This document shows positions 44,120 to 53,242 of a stretch of 64,000 bases of DNA, one piece after another. The notes below the pieces were generated by a model, which had not been told where the DNA came from, did not search any database, and was given only the letters and a program-made list of their open reading frames with translations. This DNA comes from CAYVUV01 sp964455095 (GTDB lineage Bacteria; Desulfobacterota; Binatia; HRBIN30; CADEER01). Where the stretch lies: positions 82,209 through 146,208 of the forward strand of contig CAYVUV010000069.1 of the NCBI GenBank assembly GCA_964455095.1, given 5' to 3'. The translations under genes and the position numbers were made by a program. Position 1 is the first letter of the stretch. Each line of letters opens with the position of its first letter.

Positions 44120-45892
44120 TCAGTCGATTGCGTAGAGCCCGATACCCTGCGCGCGCTGCAGGGGGCGCAGGTGCTGGCCGACGAACGCCTGCCAGCGCTC
44201 GTGCTCGGCGGGCTCCAAGTTGTCCCGCATGAAGCGCCCGAGCAGCACATCGGCCGCGACGATGTGCGTGAATCCCTTCTGGCGGAGGTTGTTGCCTACG
44301 GCTGTGGGGCTGTCGGCCTGAAGAACCGCGTCGCGGATCGTGGTGCCAGAATACTGCATGTCATAGCTGTACGAGCGCGCCCAGTAGTAACCACGGTTGC
44401 CCAGGAATGACAAGTGCAGGTTGGCGTCGGCGGGCAAGTGTGTGTTGGCCCACTCGGCGACCGGATACTCGGGCACGAAACGCGCGATGAACACGGCGCG
44501 CGATTGGCGCCCGGTCACATAGGCGAGCGGATCGATGCGCTGCCAGAACAGTGCGAAGTGCACCGCGTTGAAGGCCAGCGCGCCGACGGCGACGGCGACC
44601 AACAGCGCGCGCCACGGCGGCCGGCTCGGCCAGCGCGCCATCGCTTCGGCGGTGAGCAGCATCAAGGGCGGCAACACGGCGATGGCGTAGCGGCTGCGGA
44701 AGACGACGGTGAGAAAGGTGAGCAGCAGCAGCGCCGCGGCGAAGCCGCCGATCAGGCGCGTGCGCCGCGCGGCCGCTGGCAGACACGCGGCGACGAATCC
44801 GAGCAGATAGAGCGGATTGAACGCGCCATCGAAGCGCGCCGGATCGCCGTCGCGGCCGGTGAGAAAGACCCGCACCGGCGTGAGCGCGACCTCGAGCCAG
44901 CTTTCGCCGTAGATCAGCCGCCGTTTGGTGAAGAGGTCGATCGAAGGGCGCGAGGGCAGCGGCCGCCCACCGAAGACGCTGTTCAGCAGGGGGAACACCG
45001 GGTTGCCGGTCTCGATGACGTTTTTCACCAGCCAGGGCAGTAACGGCACGATGCTGAGCAGGCCGAAGGCAATCGCCGCGCCGAGTGTCGCGGCGGCGCG
45101 GCGCGGCCGCGCCAGCAGGATGACGCCGGCGGCGAGCAGGACGATGACCAGGACGCCGTTGTACTTCACGGTCATGGCGAGCCCGGCGGCCAACGCGGCG
45201 GCGATGAAGCTCGCGCGCTGGCCGGTCTCCGACCAGCGCAACAGGCCGACGACCGCGATGGTCGCATAGAAGAGCAAGGCGAGGTCGACGTAGGCGCTGG
45301 CCGCGAGTACGGCGACGGTCGGCGTGGTGAGCAGCAACAGGGCGGCAAACAAGGCGAGCGCCGCCGGCACGCGCGGCCGCAGATAGAGACACACGATGCC
45401 GCTCGCGGCCACGGCAAAACCCATGTGGAGGTACTTGGCCGCGCTTTCCCACCCTTGTGCCAGCAGCGGCGTGTAGATCAGCGCCAGCAGCATCGGGTAG
45501 TACGATTGGTCGGCGAAGGGCAGCTCGATCACGCGCCCGGCGCGCAAATACAGCGCCGGCACGGCGAGATGGTGCGTGAGCTCATCGCGCGCCACGGGCG
45601 GGACCAAATTCAAGATCGCCAGGGCGACGCAGAACAGTGCGCCCGTGCCCGCCAGTGCGATGGTGGCTGGCTGCCGTGGGCGCAGACCGCGAAAGGAGAG
45701 CACGGTGATGGCGAGCAGCGCCGCCGCGCTCGCCAGCGGCCAGAGCAGGCCGAACGGTGAGCGGACGCACCAGCCGTTGGCGGCGAACGGCAGGTAGGTG
45801 TCGGCGAACAGTCCGGCGGCGACGCCGATCCAGAGCACGCGGTCGAGCTGGCGTTCGAGCGCGTCCGCGCCGACCGTGGTACCGCGGCTCAT
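44120..45892 (-). CDS. GT-C fold membrane glycosyltransferase-like protein (4)
   Basis: 590 residues, about ten membrane spans. The first large loop contains PPVARDELTHHLAVPALYLRAGR, the acidic motif of PMT/ArnT-type enzymes, and later LAMTVKYNGVLVIVLLAAGVIL and NVIETGNPVFPLLN, common in this group. C-terminal periplasmic segment with LHLSFLGNRGYYWARSYSYDM. It overlaps the TPR protein gene by ATGA and precedes the GT2 gene, consistent with use of a polyprenyl-phosphate sugar made by that enzyme. Confidence 0.75.
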   Translation of the reverse strand: MSRGTTVGADALERQLDRVLWIGVAAGLFADTYLPFAANGWCVRSPFGLLWPLASAAALLAITVLSFRGLRPRQPATIALAGTGALFCVALAILNLVPPVARDELTHHLAVPALYLRAGRVIELPFADQSYYPMLLALIYTPLLAQGWESAAKYLHMGFAVAASGIVCLYLRPRVPAALALFAALLLLTTPTVAVLAASAYVDLALLFYATIAVVGLLRWSETGQRASFIAAALAAGLAMTVKYNGVLVIVLLAAGVILLARPRRAAATLGAAIAFGLLSIVPLLPWLVKNVIETGNPVFPLLNSVFGGRPLPSRPSIDLFTKRRLIYGESWLEVALTPVRVFLTGRDGDPARFDGAFNPLYLLGFVAACLPAAARRTRLIGGFAAALLLLTFLTVVFRSRYAIAVLPPLMLLTAEAMARWPSRPPWRALLVAVAVGALAFNAVHFALFWQRIDPLAYVTGRQSRAVFIARFVPEYPVAEWANTHLPADANLHLSFLGNRGYYWARSYSYDMQYSGTTIRDAVLQADSPTAVGNNLRQKGFTHIVAADVLLGRFMRDNLEPAEHERWQAFVGQHLRPLQRAQGIGLYAID

Positions 45893-47625
45893 TGGACGCT
45901 GGCCTCGCGGAGTTTCTGGCGCACGCCATCAAGCAGCTTCGCCGCGCGCGGCCCCAGTGATGGATCCGCGCCGACCCGATCGACGATGGCGCCTGCGCGC
46001 CACAAGTCTCCCTCGGCCAGCAGCGTTGCGGCCAGGCGCAGTTGCAGCGACGCGTTGTCGGGATCGATGTCGAGTGCGGTGCGGAACGCCGACTCGGCGC
46101 TGGCCCACTCGCCGCGCCGGTAGTGCAAGACGCCGGTGCGCGCGTGCGGCTTGGCAAAATCCCACCCCAACGCCATGGCCCGCTCATACCAGGCGAACGC
46201 CGGTCCGGGCTGCCCGCGCAGCTCGTAGATGCGGCCGATGCCGTAGGCGCAGCGATTCGATGGCGGAAAGATTTCGAGGCTGCGCCGGTAGTGCGTCATG
46301 GCCTCGTCGAAACGGTCGGCTTCGAAGTAGGCGGTGGCGAGGTTGTAGTGCGCCTTCGCGCTGCCGGACGCGACGGCGACGGCCGTCTCAGACAGAACCA
46401 GGTCGTTGCGCCAGTCGCGGTTGCGCACCCAGGTGCGCGCGGCGTAGCCGGCCAGCACGAGGGCGAATACCGTCGTCCAGAAACGCGGCCGCGCCTGCAC
46501 ACCTCGCTCGACCAGCCATCCGACCGCGACGCAGTATCCCACCGACGGCAGGTACAGCAGCCGCTCGGCCTTGATCGTACCGATGGGAAACAACACGTTG
46601 GCGGTGAGCGCCATCGTGATCGCCGCGAACAACCCTCCGGCGAACACGGCCGGCGCCCGCCGCGCCGTGGCGGCAAAGCCGACGAGGAGGGCGGCGAGCA
46701 TTGCCGCCGCCATGATGAAACGCGAATCGCCGGCGGATCGGACGATCGGAATTGCATCGAAGGAGTAGTCCGACGACAGATTAGCCGGCGCGACGAGCAG
46801 CAGAACGTACTGGAACAGGATGGTCCCGGCGGTCATGAGGCGCGGCAGCAGTGGCGCCGTGGCGAGTGGATTGTCGATGAATGGCGGCAGCGTCGGCATG
46901 GAGATGGCGCCGATCACCGCGACGCGCAGGCAGAGATAGGCGCAGGCCACCGCGCTGTAGAATGCCCCGATGAGCGCGAGCTGCGGCCAGGTCGGCCGCG
47001 GGCGCGTGCGCCAGGCGACCAGGGGGATCAAGGCCACCGCCGTCAAGGCGCTCTCCTTCGACAGCAGACCGGCGCCAAAGCAGGCGGCCGAGAGCGCGTA
47101 GGACCGGACGAGGGTCGTTCCGCCGCCGCGTTTGGTGCCGCGCACGAAGGCGAGCAGGCCGCAGAGCACGAACAGCGCGGCGAGCAGCTCGGCGCGACCG
47201 ACGATACTGCTGACGGCTTCGGTGTGGATCGGGTGCACGGCAAACAGGAGCGCTGCCGCCGCGGCACCAATCGACGATCCGAGCAGCACCGCCGCCACGC
47301 GCAGGACGGCGAGTGAGACCATGGCGTGCAGGATCGAATTGACCAGATGGTATCCGAAGGGGCTCTCACCGAGGCGGGCGTTCGCGGCGTAGGTCAACAT
47401 CGTCACCGGCCGGTACCAGTCGGGAGCGTGTACCCAGGTGAGGAGTCCGAGCGCCGACTCGGCGCCCGTGACCATCTTGTGCTCGGCGATCAGGCTGTGG
47501 TCGTCGAAGACGAACTCGCCCTGCCAGCTGTTCAGGTAGGGCAATAGGGCAACGAGCGCGACGAGCAGTGCGATTCCCCTGGCGGGTCGGCCGTCGGACG
47601 CCGCCAGGGCGTGCGCCTGCGTCAC
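45889..47625 (-). CDS. TMTC-like membrane protein with TPR repeats
   Basis: 578 residues. I chose GTG 47625, which overlaps the stop of the ABC permease gene (GTGA); a longer upstream frame is Arg/His-rich shadow. The N-terminal membrane part has GEFVFDDHSLIAEHK, YRPVTMLTYAANARLG, HLVNSILHAMVSLAVLRVA, HPIHTEAVSSIVGRAELLAALF and KESALTAVALIPL, the landmarks of the TMTC/DUF1736 group of O-mannosyltransferase-like proteins. The C terminus has at least three TPR units (AHYNLATAYFEADRFDEAMTHYRRSLEIFP). Possibly glycosylates exported or pilus proteins. Confidence 0.78.
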   Translation of the reverse strand: MTQAHALAASDGRPARGIALLVALVALLPYLNSWQGEFVFDDHSLIAEHKMVTGAESALGLLTWVHAPDWYRPVTMLTYAANARLGESPFGYHLVNSILHAMVSLAVLRVAAVLLGSSIGAAAAALLFAVHPIHTEAVSSIVGRAELLAALFVLCGLLAFVRGTKRGGGTTLVRSYALSAACFGAGLLSKESALTAVALIPLVAWRTRPRPTWPQLALIGAFYSAVACAYLCLRVAVIGAISMPTLPPFIDNPLATAPLLPRLMTAGTILFQYVLLLVAPANLSSDYSFDAIPIVRSAGDSRFIMAAAMLAALLVGFAATARRAPAVFAGGLFAAITMALTANVLFPIGTIKAERLLYLPSVGYCVAVGWLVERGVQARPRFWTTVFALVLAGYAARTWVRNRDWRNDLVLSETAVAVASGSAKAHYNLATAYFEADRFDEAMTHYRRSLEIFPPSNRCAYGIGRIYELRGQPGPAFAWYERAMALGWDFAKPHARTGVLHYRRGEWASAESAFRTALDIDPDNASLQLRLAATLLAEGDLWRAGAIVDRVGADPSLGPRAAKLLDGVRQKLREASVQ

Positions 47626-48389
47626 GTGAACTCGCGGCGGCTGAATATGACGGTACTGAGCAGCAGCAGCACGCCTGAGTATGCGACGGTGTACAGCATG
47701 ACGAGGACCACGTACTCCGGATCGAGGTGCTCGCCGTACACCATGCGGTCGGCGATGGTGTAGCGGTCGAGGCGCGGCAATACCCATGACAAGGTATGCG
47801 CGAGGAAGCGCATGATGGGCGGGTGATCCTCCGTGTAGAAGTAACCGAGGTAGCCGGACGACCGGCCGGCCACGAAAGTGGCGGCGGTGAAAAGCCCGGC
47901 CAGGCTCGGGGTAACGACCAGGGAGGAGAAGAATATCGCCACGGCTACGATCACCGCGACTTCGAGCAATGCGAACCCACAGGCGAGCACGATGCCGAAG
48001 TCGATGTGCCCCTCCATCGCGGCGAGGAAGGTGACCAACGCGGCTCCCATGAACGTGACCAGCATTGTCAACGTAACCAGCAAACCGAGGAATTTCCCGA
48101 CCAGGAACTCCCAGCGCGCGACGGGTTTGGAGAGAATGTTGTAGATCGTCTTCCGGCCCAGCTCCTGGTGCAGCAGATTGACACCCAGAATAATCGCGAT
48201 GATCACACCGAACATCGAGATGCTCATCAAGGTGAAGTCCTTGATGAACTTCATCTGGTCGCCGATGGAGACGGCACCGAGCAGCGACGCGATCCCCACC
48301 ATCAGCGCGGCGAAGAACAGGATCGAGTAGAGGATCCGATTGCGGATCGCCTCCCGCGCGGTGTTGAGGGCCAGGGCCAGAACCTTCAT
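47622..48389 (-). CDS. pilI: ABC-2 type permease, pil-linked (PilI position)
   Basis: 255 residues with six spans. Start ALNTAREAIRNRILYSILFFAALMVG and the conserved cytoplasmic loop LLHQELGRKTIYNILSKPVARWEFLVGKFLG are typical of ABC-2 permeases. In Myxococcus xanthus, pilG, pilH and pilI follow pilA and are needed for pilus biogenesis; the order here (pilA, TPR protein, ATPase, permease) matches. The symbol rests on this synteny, not on sequence identity. Confidence 0.6.
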   Translation of the reverse strand: MKVLALALNTAREAIRNRILYSILFFAALMVGIASLLGAVSIGDQMKFIKDFTLMSISMFGVIIAIILGVNLLHQELGRKTIYNILSKPVARWEFLVGKFLGLLVTLTMLVTFMGAALVTFLAAMEGHIDFGIVLACGFALLEVAVIVAVAIFFSSLVVTPSLAGLFTAATFVAGRSSGYLGYFYTEDHPPIMRFLAHTLSWVLPRLDRYTIADRMVYGEHLDPEYVVLVMLYTVAYSGVLLLLSTVIFSRREFT

Positions 48390-48431
48390 GAACGCAACAC
48401 CTCCATCACGTATCGGCCAGGCTGCTCGGGC

Positions 48432-49364
48432 TCAATCGAGGCTGGACGCGTGGCCGACATGGGTGAGGAACCGTTCCTCGAGTGAAGGATGCACCGGGGC
48501 CAGGGCTTCCACCCGGCCGTGCGCGTTGCGCACCAGGTCGATTGCGGCGCCGACTGCGTCGTGGTCCGGCAGGCGGATGGCCCAGCTGTCGCCGTCGGGC
48601 GTCGCGGCGCCGCCGCCGATCCGTTCCAGCTCGGCGAGAGTGGCGGGGGCGACATCCCGCAGCGTCAGCCGATAGGCCGACGGTCCGCGGTCGCCGCGCA
48701 GGTTGATGATCTCGCGCAGGCGGCCCTTGGTGAGGATCCCGGCGCGGTCGCACAGCGCTTCGGCGTCGGGGAGGATATGCGAAGAGAAGATGATGGTCGC
48801 CCCGTCGTGCCGCAGCGACTGGATCAGCTGCCGCATATGGTGGCGTCCGGCCGGATCGAGACCGGACATCGGTTCGTCCAAGATGACCAACCGCGGCCGA
48901 TTGAGAATGGCCTGTGCGATGCCGACCCGCTGCATGGTCCCTTTCGACAGCGTGCGCAGCGAGGCGCGCACTTTGTGGCCGAGCTGCACCTGCTCGATCA
49001 CCTGGGCCACGCGCTGGTGGCGCGTCGCGGCGGGCATGCCGTACAGGCGCGCATAAAGATCGAGTGTTTCTCGTACCGTGAGGTAATCGTAGAAGTACGG
49101 CTGCTCGGGCAGGAATCCGATCGCCTGTCGTGCGGCCGGCCGCAGTGGCTCGCCGCAGAAGGTCACGCTGCCGCCGGTTGGACGGAGCAGACCCAGGATC
49201 AGCTTGAAGGTCGTGGTCTTGCCGGCGCCGTTCGGCCCGATGAGCCCAAAAATCTCCCCCTCTTCGACCCGCAGGTCGAGCGGTTCGAGGACGCAGAAGC
49301 GACGCATGGTCCAGTTGTGCCGAAAGTGTTTGGTCAATGACCGGGCTTCGAGAATGGCCCCCAT
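48432..49364 (-). CDS. pilH: ABC transporter ATPase, pil-linked (PilH position)
   Basis: 310 residues. Walker A GLIGPNGAGKTTT, Q-loop GFLPEQPYFYDYLTVRET, signature LRTLSKGTMQRVGIAQAIL (LSKG in place of LSGG), Walker B RLVILDEPMSGLD, and H-loop IIFSSHIL. It energises the permease encoded 42 bases downstream. A C-terminal extension of about 80 residues is usual in ABC-2 ATPases. Placed like pilH of M. xanthus; symbol by synteny. Confidence 0.75.
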   Translation of the reverse strand: MGAILEARSLTKHFRHNWTMRRFCVLEPLDLRVEEGEIFGLIGPNGAGKTTTFKLILGLLRPTGGSVTFCGEPLRPAARQAIGFLPEQPYFYDYLTVRETLDLYARLYGMPAATRHQRVAQVIEQVQLGHKVRASLRTLSKGTMQRVGIAQAILNRPRLVILDEPMSGLDPAGRHHMRQLIQSLRHDGATIIFSSHILPDAEALCDRAGILTKGRLREIINLRGDRGPSAYRLTLRDVAPATLAELERIGGGAATPDGDSWAIRLPDHDAVGAAIDLVRNAHGRVEALAPVHPSLEERFLTHVGHASSLD

Positions 49365-49373
49365 CGTTTCACC

Positions 49374-50288
49374 TCAGAGTCCGCCCGCGGAGTTCCCTCG
49401 CAGTCTGCGCTCGCGCAGCTTGCTTTCGTGCAAGCGGGACGGTTGATGTCCCGTGGACGACCCAACCTCACCGGTGTTGGGGTCGATTGTGTAGACCCCG
49501 CCAAAGGGATCGCTTGGCAGCGCGGTGAGGAGATTGGCGTCGATCAGTACCGTCAAGTCGGCGGGAGCGCGGCCGTGCTGCTCGCGGTACGCTCGGACGG
49601 CGGCGTTTAGTCGCTCCAGGTCGAGCGCCAGTTGCGCTTCGTGGATTTGTTTGTCCACGACTTGCCGCATCTCCTCGGTATCGACTTCGCGCTTGAGCTC
49701 TTCGAGAAACTGCAGCGCGGTTTCCGAACCATGGTGTTTGGCCGCCAACACGGCGGCCATCTGCGCTGCGTTGCGGTGTGCCCCCGGCAGCTGCGCTGCG
49801 CGCCGCATTTCGCTGGCGGCCTGCGCAAAGTCGTTCTTGAAAAAGTAGTAGTTGAACCCGAGCCAGTAGTGGATCCGCCAGGAGTCCGGGAACGTCCGGG
49901 CCCCCTTCTGAAGCAACCGAATGCCCTCGTCTGCCTGATCGGCTTCCCAGGGCAGGATGACGCCGGCAAACCGATAGACATGATCGGCGCGCGGGTCCAG
50001 ATCGGTGACCAGGTCGCACATATGGGCCAACCACCGATAGCTGCGGTCGCCGCGGAAGTGCTCGCCAAAATAGCTGATGGTGCGAAACCAGAGGACGTTG
50101 GCGAGGACGTTGTTGTACCCGAGCGACATCGGCCGCAGGTACTTGGCCTGCGGCAGGTAGATGAGAGCGCCTTCGCTCGGAGGTGGTCGCCGAGCATCGA
50201 GGCGGGTGCCGGCGAACGCGACGACGGAGCCGAAGGCCAGAAGAGCGATGATGAAGCCGGTCCTCCGGGCGTAGGTCGCGAATCGCAT
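49374..50288 (-). CDS. Membrane-anchored TPR-like protein (PilG position)
   Basis: 304 residues from ATG 50288. One N-terminal membrane helix (GFIIALLAFGSVVAFAGTRL), then helical repeats (HVYRFAGVILPWEADQADEGIRLLQKGARTFPDSWRIHYWLGFNYYFF) of TPR type. The end holds a GspG-like block LPSDPFGGVYTIDPNTGEVGSSTGHQ, with the segment DLTVLIDANLLTALPSDPFGG resembling pseudopilin C-termini. It is 9 bases upstream of the ABC ATPase gene. It occupies the place of pilG in M. xanthus, but I cannot claim homology. Confidence 0.65.
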   Translation of the reverse strand: MRFATYARRTGFIIALLAFGSVVAFAGTRLDARRPPPSEGALIYLPQAKYLRPMSLGYNNVLANVLWFRTISYFGEHFRGDRSYRWLAHMCDLVTDLDPRADHVYRFAGVILPWEADQADEGIRLLQKGARTFPDSWRIHYWLGFNYYFFKNDFAQAASEMRRAAQLPGAHRNAAQMAAVLAAKHHGSETALQFLEELKREVDTEEMRQVVDKQIHEAQLALDLERLNAAVRAYREQHGRAPADLTVLIDANLLTALPSDPFGGVYTIDPNTGEVGSSTGHQPSRLHESKLRERRLRGNSAGGL

Positions 50289-50361
50289 GGTGGCGGAGAG
50301 CATAGCAGTCGACACAGTTCGCAGTCTAAGGGCCGCGGCGTGCCAGGGCCGGACGCAGGAC

Positions 50362-50393
50362 AAAAAGAAAGGGGAGGGCAATGTGCCCTCCCC
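50362..50393 (-). terminator. Rho-independent terminator of pilA
   Basis: On the minus strand GGGGAGGGCA-CAT-TGCCCTCCCC forms a perfect 10-bp stem, directly followed by TTTCTTTTTG. It starts 27 bases after the pilA stop codon and separates the abundant pilin transcript from the TPR/ABC genes. Confidence 0.92.
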
Positions 50394-50419
50394 TCGGTGC
50401 GTCTCAAGCGATCAGGTGG

Positions 50420-50812
50420 TTAGTTCTGCATGCCGCCGGCGGCGCTGTTGTACGAGAACGTCTTGCCGCTGCCGCTGGTCGAAGAGGACGTGCCCGAGAA
50501 GGCCGGGTTGTCCACATCACCGGAATCGGCCATGTCGATCTCAACCGTATCCGACAGGCTGAACCCAGGCAGCAGCCCGTCGCAGTCAGCCGTGCCGCAG
50601 TCGACGTAGACCTGCTTGGTGGCGAAGTATGCCTCTTCCGACGTCGCCGCGTTGCGCAGATCCGAGTTGGCGCGGGAGTCATATCCGCGCTGGCGGTACG
50701 CTGCGAACTGCGGGATGGCGATGGCGGCCAAGATGCCGATGATCGCGACCACGACGAGCAGTTCGATCAGGGTGAAGCCTTCGGTGTTCTTCAGGGTCTT
50801 GAGAGTCTTCAT
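50420..50812 (-). CDS. pilA: Type IV major pilin
   Basis: 130 residues. Leader MKTLKTLKNTEG, cleavage before FTLIELLVVVAIIGILAAIAIPQFAAYRQRGY, with Glu at +5. GGAGG lies 7 bases before the ATG. The globular domain is short (about 85 residues) with one Cys pair (CGTADC), intermediate between the short Geobacter pilin and the longer Myxococcus one. Processed by PilD, polymerised by PilB and retracted by PilT. A sigma54-type element lies about 190 bases upstream, and a strong terminator follows. Confidence 0.95.
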   Translation of the reverse strand: MKTLKTLKNTEGFTLIELLVVVAIIGILAAIAIPQFAAYRQRGYDSRANSDLRNAATSEEAYFATKQVYVDCGTADCDGLLPGFSLSDTVEIDMADSGDVDNPAFSGTSSSTSGSGKTFSYNSAAGGMQN

Positions 50813-50899
50813 GGTGTATCCTCCAGTGTTTTTGGGCCCGAGGGCCGTTTGAGATCTGTATTGGTTGAGGGACTATGCGTCTGTTCCGTTCGCCGGCGT

Positions 50900-50932
50900 T
50901 CAACGCCCGGGCGGGGCATGCGCTCGCTTCAT
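50900..50932 (-). CDS. 10-codon leader ORF upstream of pilA
   Basis: ATG 50932 follows AGGAGGTGA (50937-50945 on the minus strand), fully complementary to the 16S anti-SD sequence. It encodes MKRAHAPPGR and stops at TGA 50902-50900, 87 bases before pilA. Pro-Pro near the end could slow ribosomes. It may be a regulatory leader peptide, or the SD may have another role. Confidence 0.35.
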   Translation of the reverse strand: MKRAHAPPGR

Positions 50933-51003
50933 AGTCACCTCCTGGTTCCTCCGGTTGTCCCGTTTGTTCACCATTTCATGTGCCGTGTTCTGCCATTGGG
51001 TTT

Positions 51004-51020
51004 TGCAAGGCGTGTACCAA
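51004..51020 (-). promoter_or_regulatory. Sigma54-type promoter for pilA
   Basis: Minus-strand TTGGTACACGCCTTGCA has GG and GC separated by 10 bases as required for sigma54 (-24/-12), with TTGCA at -12 and TTGGTAC (consensus TTGGCAC) at -24. pilA is under sigma54 and PilR control in related bacteria, and the neighbouring gene encodes a sigma54 activator. Confidence 0.7.
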
Positions 51021-51143
51021 AGGAAGATCTTTTCCCTGCCACGCGAAACGGACGGTTTGCCGTGTCGCTGCCTTGACCAGACAGCGGAAAGAGTGACGCT
51101 CTACGGCAACCTGACAGAAAGTGACCATGGTTTTTGTGACGGA

Positions 51144-53240
51144 TCACTGGACCGAGGCCGTCTCATCGCCCAGATCGGCGAGCCCGTACTTCTGCAGACG
51201 GTGGCGTAGCGAGCGGTAGTTGATACCCAGCAGCTCGGCCGCTCGCTTCTTCACGCCGCCCGCCTGGTCGAGAGCACGAAGCAAGATGGCCTTTTCGTAC
51301 TCGGCCAGGTCGCGATCGAGATCGACCGAGGTGCTCGGCGGAGGGGGCGGCGGTGGCGACCAGCTGGGGGACATGGCTGGCAGCTCCGGCATCCGCACGG
51401 CGGCTGGTTCCGGTCGAGCGCGCCCTCCGTTGAGAAGATAACCGGGCAGGTGCTCTTCGGTTGCGGTGTCGCCGTCACACAACGCGATGGCGTGTTCGAC
51501 GATGTTCTCGAGCTCGCGGACGTTGCCGGGGTAATGATGGTGGAGGAGGATCCGCCCGGCGCCGACAGAAAAGCGATTCACGCGGCGCCCGTGCAGTCCT
51601 GAGAATTGTCGCAGGAAGTGCCGAATCAAAAGCGGCAGATCCTCGCGGCGATCGCGCAGCGGCGGCAATTCGACGGTGATAACATTCAGTCGGTAGAAGA
51701 GGTCCTCGCGAAATCTTCCCGCTTTGACCTCGGCCAGCAGATCGCGGTTGGAGGCCGCGATGATGCGCACGTTGACGGCCACGGTGGTCTCGCTGCCGAC
51801 CGGGCGAAAGACACGTTCTTGCAGTACGCGCAGGAGCTTGACCTGGAGGTGCAAGGGCAGCTCGCCGATCTCGTCCAGGAAGATAGAGCCGCCGTCGGCG
51901 ACTCGAAAGCAGCCTGGGCGATCGGCCACGGCACCGGTGAAGGCACCGCGGACGTGTCCGAAGAGCTCACTTTCCATCAGATGCTCGGGAATGGCGCCGC
52001 AGTTGATCGCAACGAACGATTTCTCACGCCGTGGGCCGCGGGCGTGAATGGCGCGGGCGACGACCTCCTTGCCCGTACCGCTCTCGCCCGAGATCAGAAT
52101 GGTTGCGTCGGCTGTCGCCACGCGCTCGATCAAGTCTCGGACCTGGCAGATGATCGGGCTGATGCCGTACAGGCCATCGGCCGCCTCCGCGATCTCCGCG
52201 GCGGTTTCGATCTCTTCGTGACATAGGGCTTCGAGATCGGCGGCGGGCGTCGACTGTTGCTCGAGTTCCTTGATGCGCGTCACGTTCTGCAACACGTACA
52301 GTGCACCGATCGGGTGACCGTAGGTGTCCTTGAGGGGCGCGGCTACGCAACGCAGCTGGACGGCATCGCCTTGCGGGGGTTGGTGCGAGAACTCAATGGG
52401 GTCGAGCGCCATTTCGGACTGCAGAAAGCGCAGGCGGGCGCTCGGTATCAGACGCATCGGTGGGAAGATGCTCCCGATGTCCGCACCGACCGGTTGGATG
52501 TCGACGCTCCCCGCCAGCTCGATGGCGGTCTGGTCCATCGACGTGATGCGACCCTCGGCGTCAGTGGTCACGAGTCCGCTGCCGATGGTGCGGGCCAGGG
52601 TTTCCTGCATGAGCGCGAGATGATCGCGTTCGACCCGTTCCTCCTGCAGCTGCCGCTCCACCGTTGCCAGTCGACTGGTGAGGATGCCGGCCAGATGTGC
52701 GATCAGGATGAAGGTGCAATTGTTTGTCACCAGGCGCAGCGCCAGCTCGAGGTCGAGTTGCGCGCTGGGCAGGGGGTAGTTGGCGGAGAGCGCGCCGCTG
52801 AGGAGCGCCAGCATCAAGCCGTTGTAGGCGGTGGCCGCCAACAGCGCACTGATCATGGCCCCGCCGGCGAAGAGCAGGACGGCGCTGTTGATGATCGGCA
52901 GGCTGTAGAGGAACGCAAAGGGGCTATCGACCCCGCCGGTGAGATAGATGACGCCGGTGATCAGCAGGATGTCATAGGCGACTTGAACGTAAGTGAAGCG
53001 CCGCAGGTGCTTGACTCGTGCCAATACCAGCGCCGAGACCATGCTGAACGCATAGGTCGCGGCGATGATGAAGAGCAGGCGGTTGACGGAGACGACGTAG
53101 CGCTCTTCGCCGCTCCCCAGATAGGACAGGGCGATCATCCCCAGAAAGCCGGAGATGACCGCCACTCGTCCGAACAGAAACCACTTCAGGCGTCCGCGCA
53201 GATCCTCGGACGTCCGCGACTGGGCCCACGGGTCCCACAT
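51144..53240 (-). CDS. Membrane sensor-PAS-sigma54 activator fusion (PilS sensor + PilR output)
   Basis: 698 residues from ATG 53240, 2 bases after the pilC stop. N-terminal membrane part (about residues 20-180, six spans) as in PilS (RLKWFLFGRVAVISGFLGMIAL). A PAS-like domain follows (residues 205-320; VTTDAEGRITSMDQTAIELAG). Next comes the AAA+ domain with Walker A GESGTGKE (about 382), the sigma54 loop GAFTGA (about 432) and Walker B GGSIFLDEIGELP. It ends in a Fis-type HTH (AAELLGINYRSLRHRLQKYGL). There is no receiver and no histidine kinase domain. It sits where pilS and pilR normally are, so it probably senses pilin in the membrane and activates pilA directly. Confidence 0.88.
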   Translation of the reverse strand: MWDPWAQSRTSEDLRGRLKWFLFGRVAVISGFLGMIALSYLGSGEERYVVSVNRLLFIIAATYAFSMVSALVLARVKHLRRFTYVQVAYDILLITGVIYLTGGVDSPFAFLYSLPIINSAVLLFAGGAMISALLAATAYNGLMLALLSGALSANYPLPSAQLDLELALRLVTNNCTFILIAHLAGILTSRLATVERQLQEERVERDHLALMQETLARTIGSGLVTTDAEGRITSMDQTAIELAGSVDIQPVGADIGSIFPPMRLIPSARLRFLQSEMALDPIEFSHQPPQGDAVQLRCVAAPLKDTYGHPIGALYVLQNVTRIKELEQQSTPAADLEALCHEEIETAAEIAEAADGLYGISPIICQVRDLIERVATADATILISGESGTGKEVVARAIHARGPRREKSFVAINCGAIPEHLMESELFGHVRGAFTGAVADRPGCFRVADGGSIFLDEIGELPLHLQVKLLRVLQERVFRPVGSETTVAVNVRIIAASNRDLLAEVKAGRFREDLFYRLNVITVELPPLRDRREDLPLLIRHFLRQFSGLHGRRVNRFSVGAGRILLHHHYPGNVRELENIVEHAIALCDGDTATEEHLPGYLLNGGRARPEPAAVRMPELPAMSPSWSPPPPPPPSTSVDLDRDLAEYEKAILLRALDQAGGVKKRAAELLGINYRSLRHRLQKYGLADLGDETASVQ

Positions 53241-53242
53241 GG

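Larger units (their letters stand above)
50813..51143 (-). other. Long pilA leader region
   Basis: 331 bases between the sigma54 activator gene and pilA. On the minus strand it holds a sigma54-like promoter (51004-51020), a 10-codon ORF with a consensus ribosome binding site (50900-50932), and the pilA ribosome binding site. The leader of about 180 nt is long for a pilin gene. Confidence 0.6.
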
